Of a stretch of 7,543 nt of DNA, positions 5,060-7,543 are shown one piece after another. The DNA is taken from positions 1 to 7,543 of the forward strand of contig CAZOMM010000071.1 of NCBI GenBank assembly GCA_964581165.1, given 5' to 3'. A program made the position numbers and the translations under genes. The stretch is from CAZPAN01 sp964581165. GTDB taxonomy: Bacteria; Actinomycetota; Coriobacteriia; Coriobacteriales; CADBOM01. Within the stretch, counting starts at the first letter, position 1. Each line of letters begins with the position of its first letter. A model generated the notes under the pieces. The model searched no databases, was not told the DNA's origin, and was given only the letters and a program-made list of their open reading frames with translations.

Positions 5060-5797
5060 ATGATAAGCCTTAGCAGGTCTTTCGCAAGATCAGACAATGA
5101 GCTTCGTCCAGTAAAAATTGAGACGGCAGTTTTAAAGAATGCTTATGGCTCGTGCTATATCGAGTTTGGCGATACCAAGGTGCTCTGTGCTACGACAATA
5201 GAAGAGAATGTGCCGTCGTGGATGAGGGGTGCTGGGCGCGGATGGGTAAGCGCAGAGTATGCGATGCTTCCGGCCTCAACATCTGGTCGCACACCTCGCG
5301 AGACCAATGGGCGCAAGGGTCGTACACAAGAAATTTCTAGACTTATAGGACGCTCGCTTAGGGCGGCAGTAGATATGAAAGTTCTAGGTGAGATTACAGT
5401 TACGGTTGATTGTGATGTCATTCAGGCAGATGGTGGAACTAGGACCGCCTCTGTTACTGGCGGGTGGATTGCCCTTCACGAAGCTCTGACTCGCTGGCAA
5501 AGCGCTGGAAAGATTAGAACCAACCCGGTGATTTCTCAAATTGCTGCAGTAAGTGTTGGGATGGTTGGCGGCAGGTTGCTCCTTGATCTCGATTACCATG
5601 AAGACTCCAGGGCCGAGATTGATATGAACCTTGTTATGAATGCATCTGGTGAGTTTATCGAGATCCAAGGAACAGGGGAGCGTGCTACCTTTGATAGAGA
5701 CAGACTCAATCGTATGCTCGATATTGGCCAAAAGGGCTTAGACGAGCTCATACATTTGCAGCGCAAGGCTATTGGGGCTATTGGGGAGACAGATTAA
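5060..5797 (+). CDS. rph: Ribonuclease PH
   Basis: RNase PH is a phosphate-dependent 3'-to-5' exoribonuclease that trims the 3' ends of tRNA precursors and takes part in structured-RNA turnover; it acts as a hexamer. The 245-residue product has the usual length (about 238-250). RKGRTQEISRLIGRSLRA (85-102) carries the phosphate-site arginine region. DCDVIQADGGTRTASVTGG (117-135) contains the signature GTR at 126-128, which binds phosphate. DLDYHEDSRAEIDMN (176-190) has the conserved catalytic and metal-binding acidic residues, including D182 and D188. All expected motifs are intact, and no C-terminal RdgB fusion is present. The ATG at 5060 has GGAGG (5049-5053) six bases upstream. rdgB follows almost directly, a common pairing. 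A tandem repeat occupies the upstream region, so the promoter is unclear. Confidence 0.98.
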   Translation: MISLSRSFARSDNELRPVKIETAVLKNAYGSCYIEFGDTKVLCATTIEENVPSWMRGAGRGWVSAEYAMLPASTSGRTPRETNGRKGRTQEISRLIGRSLRAAVDMKVLGEITVTVDCDVIQADGGTRTASVTGGWIALHEALTRWQSAGKIRTNPVISQIAAVSVGMVGGRLLLDLDYHEDSRAEIDMNLVMNASGEFIEIQGTGERATFDRDRLNRMLDIGQKGLDELIHLQRKAIGAIGETD

Positions 5798-5798
5798 G

Positions 5799-6440
5799 GT
5801 GGAGCGAACTGATATTGAAATGGAGCAAACTGACAACAACAGCACTACCCGAGTAGTGGTTGCCACATCAAATGCGAACAAAGTTGCCGAGATCATGAAG
5901 ATCATCAACATAGATGGCTATGAGTTTATTCCACTTTCGGAGTTTGGAAGCTTTTCCGACCCAGTAGAGGATGGTCAGACTTTTTTGGACAATGCTCGCA
6001 TTAAGGCTTTGGCAGCCCACCAAAACACTGGACTCGCTGCAATTGCGGATGACTCTGGGATTGAGGTAGATGCTTTAGATGGCGAGCCGGGTGTGAATTC
6101 TGCTAGATACTCTGGAGTGCATGGAGACGACCTTGCTAACAACTCTAAGCTGCTTGCCAATATGGAAAATGTTAGAGAGCGAAGTAAGCGAACCGCTAGG
6201 TTTACCTGCGCAATCTGCTATATAAGCGAAGACGGCAAGGAATTCAGTGCCCTAGAGTCGGTCGAAGGCAAGATCGATGATCACTGTCATGGCAATGGAG
6301 GCTTTGGCTATGATCCGCTCTTTTTGCCAGATGCATATGGAGGTGAGCTTTCGATGGCAGAGCTTACCATGGATCAAAAGAACGAAATCTCACATCGAGG
6401 CAAGGCTCTACGCTCCATCCGCGAGCAGCTTCTAGCTTGA
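5799..6440 (+). CDS. rdgB: dITP/XTP pyrophosphatase (RdgB/HAM1 family)
   Basis: This enzyme hydrolyses dITP, dXTP, ITP and XTP to monophosphate and pyrophosphate, keeping deaminated purines out of DNA and RNA. Family motifs appear in order: ATSNANKVAEI near the N-terminus, VEDGQTFLDNARIKALA, AIADDSGIEVDALDGEPGV followed by NSARYSG (the DDSG acidic site), GNGGFGYDPLF, and MDQKNEISHRGKAL near the C-terminus. No key residue is missing. I prefer GTG at 5799: it follows the rph stop by one base and has GGGGAG (5783-5788) ten bases upstream, giving 213 residues and likely translational coupling. ATG at 5820 (206 residues, closer to the usual 195-205) is a real alternative, with AGGTGGAG placed rather far upstream. 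TTG at 5772 would overlap rph and lacks a ribosome site. A tRNA-Pro gene follows by 52 bp. Confidence 0.96.
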   Translation: MERTDIEMEQTDNNSTTRVVVATSNANKVAEIMKIINIDGYEFIPLSEFGSFSDPVEDGQTFLDNARIKALAAHQNTGLAAIADDSGIEVDALDGEPGVNSARYSGVHGDDLANNSKLLANMENVRERSKRTARFTCAICYISEDGKEFSALESVEGKIDDHCHGNGGFGYDPLFLPDAYGGELSMAELTMDQKNEISHRGKALRSIREQLLA

Positions 6441-6492
6441 TCCTTGCGAGTCGCCCAACTGGAGGGTAAACTACCCGACTGTGCTTTAATTC

Positions 6493-6569
6493 CGGGGTGT
6501 AGCGCAGCTTGGTAGCGCATCTGCTTTGGGAGCAGAGGGTCGCTGGTTCGAATCCAGTCACCCCGACCA
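6493..6569 (+). tRNA. tRNA-Pro (anticodon TGG)
   Basis: This is a 77-nt tRNA with an encoded CCA. The acceptor stem is CGGGGTG (6493-6499) with CACCCCG (6559-6565), discriminator A6566 and CCA 6567-6569. The anticodon stem TCTGC/GCAGA encloses TTTGGGA with anticodon TGG (6527-6529), which reads CCA and, by wobble, other proline codons. The T arm CTGG-TTCGAAT-CCAG is standard. The gene lies 52 bp after rdgB with no terminator between, so it is probably co-transcribed with rph-rdgB. That would place a tRNA behind the gene for a tRNA-trimming enzyme. Confidence 0.97.
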
Positions 6570-6578
6570 TCAACAACA

Positions 6579-6633
6579 AAGGCCGAGTCACAAGATCAGC
6601 TACAAAGCTGCGTCTCTGCATCTCGGCCTTTTA
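6579..6633 (+). terminator. Branched rho-independent terminator after tRNA-Pro
   Basis: AAGGCCGAG (6579-6587) pairs with CTCGGCCTT (6622-6630) and is followed by TT, giving a T run at 6629-6632. The 34-nt interior holds a smaller CAGC/GCTG hairpin (6597-6600 and 6607-6610). It lies 9 nt past the tRNA and between two convergent genes. On the minus strand the stem is followed by TTTGTTGTTG, so it may also weakly end the hydrolase transcript. Confidence 0.8.
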
Positions 6634-6646
6634 CATTTCTTTATCT

Positions 6647-7543
6647 TCACAGTTCCAAGCGCATGCCGTCTCGTGAGGCGATAGCTGTGCTTTTATCTAG
6701 CTTGGCATCGAGTAGCTTGGCATCGAGTTCTTCAAGTGTTATAGGCACATCAAATTGCATTGATAAATGTGTTAGATATGTCCTTTTGACTTCCAGCTCC
6801 TCGCCAAGAGCAAGTGCCGAATCTATATCTAGATGTTGGGTTGGCATCCAATTACCCGTGTTAAAGGTGGCATCGATTATCAGGATGTCCGCACCAGCAA
6901 TTACATCCAAGGTTTCTTGTGGTGGCCTAGATGTATCAGGAAGATATGCTACCTTGCTGCTATTTGAGCTATGAGAAAACTTGGCAGGCACTTCTATCAA
7001 ATAACCGAGTGCACCTGGGCAGTGCGAGGCCGATATTGGCGTATAGCTAATCCCATCAAATTTCATAGCCTCGCCTACAAGGGATTTATTCAAGCTAAAG
7101 ATGTCGGACATAAAGGCAAAATGGGTCTTGAGATAGCTGGCTGTTTGAGTGTTGCAGTAAAACTCTAGTGGCTTTTTTGATCTAAGTCTCGAGTAGTACT
7201 CAAGTTGAGGCACGCCTCCAACATGATCAAAGTGCTCGTGGGTAAAAAGCACTCTATCTATGTCCATGATTTTTTCGCGATGTAGCTGCTGATGTATTTC
7301 GGGAGCTGTGTCAATTAATGTTGTCTGACTTCTCATAATTGCAATGCTAGAGCAAGTGCGTCGAGCTTCTGGCCTAAGTTCAGCCTCTCTGCACGCCTTG
7401 CAATTGCAGTAATAAGTGGGTACTCCACAGGCTGCTCCGGTTCCAAGAAATACAAGACTAGTAAGTATAGAATCGGGATCTTGATACGGCCTATCTACTC
7501 CATCTCGAGATTTAGTTTCAGCATTTTCTGTAGCCCAGTTCAT
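6647..7543 (-). CDS. PhnP-like metallo-beta-lactamase-fold hydrolase
   Basis: This 298-residue MBL-fold protein resembles PhnP (phosphoribosyl cyclic phosphodiesterase) and related cyclic-phosphate phosphodiesterases. VFLGTGAACGVP (31-42) opens the fold. C46, C48 and C51 (CNCKAC) match the structural zinc knuckle of PhnP. The metal centre is THEHFDH (101-107: H102, H104, D106, H107), with H174 (SASHCPG), D203 (LPDTS) and H259 (LTHLS). DATF at 224-227 is also seen. All metal ligands are present, so it is probably active. No phn gene is visible, so a phosphonate role is not supported and the substrate is unknown. A perfect 15-bp tandem duplication (6698-6712 and 6713-6727) repeats LDAKL near the C-terminus. 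The ATG sits on the last bases of the window, so the true start could lie beyond it; the fold begins only at residue 30, so this start is plausible. Confidence 0.92.
   Translation of the reverse strand: MNWATENAETKSRDGVDRPYQDPDSILTSLVFLGTGAACGVPTYYCNCKACREAELRPEARRTCSSIAIMRSQTTLIDTAPEIHQQLHREKIMDIDRVLFTHEHFDHVGGVPQLEYYSRLRSKKPLEFYCNTQTASYLKTHFAFMSDIFSLNKSLVGEAMKFDGISYTPISASHCPGALGYLIEVPAKFSHSSNSSKVAYLPDTSRPPQETLDVIAGADILIIDATFNTGNWMPTQHLDIDSALALGEELEVKRTYLTHLSMQFDVPITLEELDAKLLDAKLDKSTAIASRDGMRLEL

Noticed and set aside
6449..6480. Hairpin between rdgB and tRNA-Pro (GGGTA/TACCC, with outer AGTCG/CGACT)
   Set aside because: The inner stem is only 5 bp, the outer arms do not stack on it, and no T run follows, so it is not called a terminator.
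6663..6974. Plus-strand open frame rich in Ser opposite the hydrolase gene
   Set aside because: It is the antisense shadow of the metallo-beta-lactamase-fold gene, which has a full set of conserved motifs on the minus strand.

Overview
The window looks like a chromosomal segment of a mid-GC bacterium. My best guess is a low-to-mid-GC actinobacterium of the Coriobacteriia type, or a relative. That guess rests on the overall feel of the proteins, the rph-rdgB pair and a tmRNA tag ending in LALAA; no marker here fixes the species.

Layout, left to right. (1) Positions 1-875 are the trailer-side end of a CRISPR array with 32-bp type I-C-like repeats: one truncated repeat, 13 complete repeats and 13 spacers of 33-36 bp. 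The leader and any cas genes lie left of the window. (2) Positions 929-1036, 53 bp past the last repeat, hold a decayed duplicate of the 3' end and downstream flank of a gene whose intact copy lies 3.2 kb to the right. (3) Positions 1049-2155 (minus strand) encode a stand-alone family 2 glycosyltransferase. (4) Positions 2156-2684 are a divergent intergenic region rich in small direct repeats (9-nt and 12-nt units) with two small hairpin-like inverted repeats. (5) Positions 2685-4196 encode a 503-residue protein with a Schlafen/AlbA_2-type N-terminal domain, a GHKL-like ATPase region and a C-terminal winged helix. A 13-nt tandem repeat begins at its stop codon. (6) Positions 4355-4722 are ssrA (tmRNA), with a strong terminator after it. 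(7) Positions 4903-5040 are a degenerate 21-25-nt tandem repeat. (8) Positions 5060-6569 are a probable housekeeping operon: rph (RNase PH), rdgB (non-canonical purine NTP pyrophosphatase) and tRNA-Pro(TGG), ending in a branched terminator. (9) Positions 6647-7543 (minus strand) encode a PhnP-like metallo-beta-lactamase-fold hydrolase, convergent with the operon.

How the parts relate. RNase PH trims RNA 3' ends, RdgB removes damaged nucleotides and tmRNA rescues stalled ribosomes, so the right half is RNA and nucleotide quality control. The left half (CRISPR array, glycosyltransferase, AlbA/ATPase regulator and its relic) looks like an accessory zone beside ssrA, a gene that often flanks genomic islands. 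The most unusual observations are the relic next to the CRISPR trailer and the recurrent micro-tandem duplications, which occur in intergenic DNA and in frame inside three of the coding sequences. I did not find a clearly new multi-gene system.
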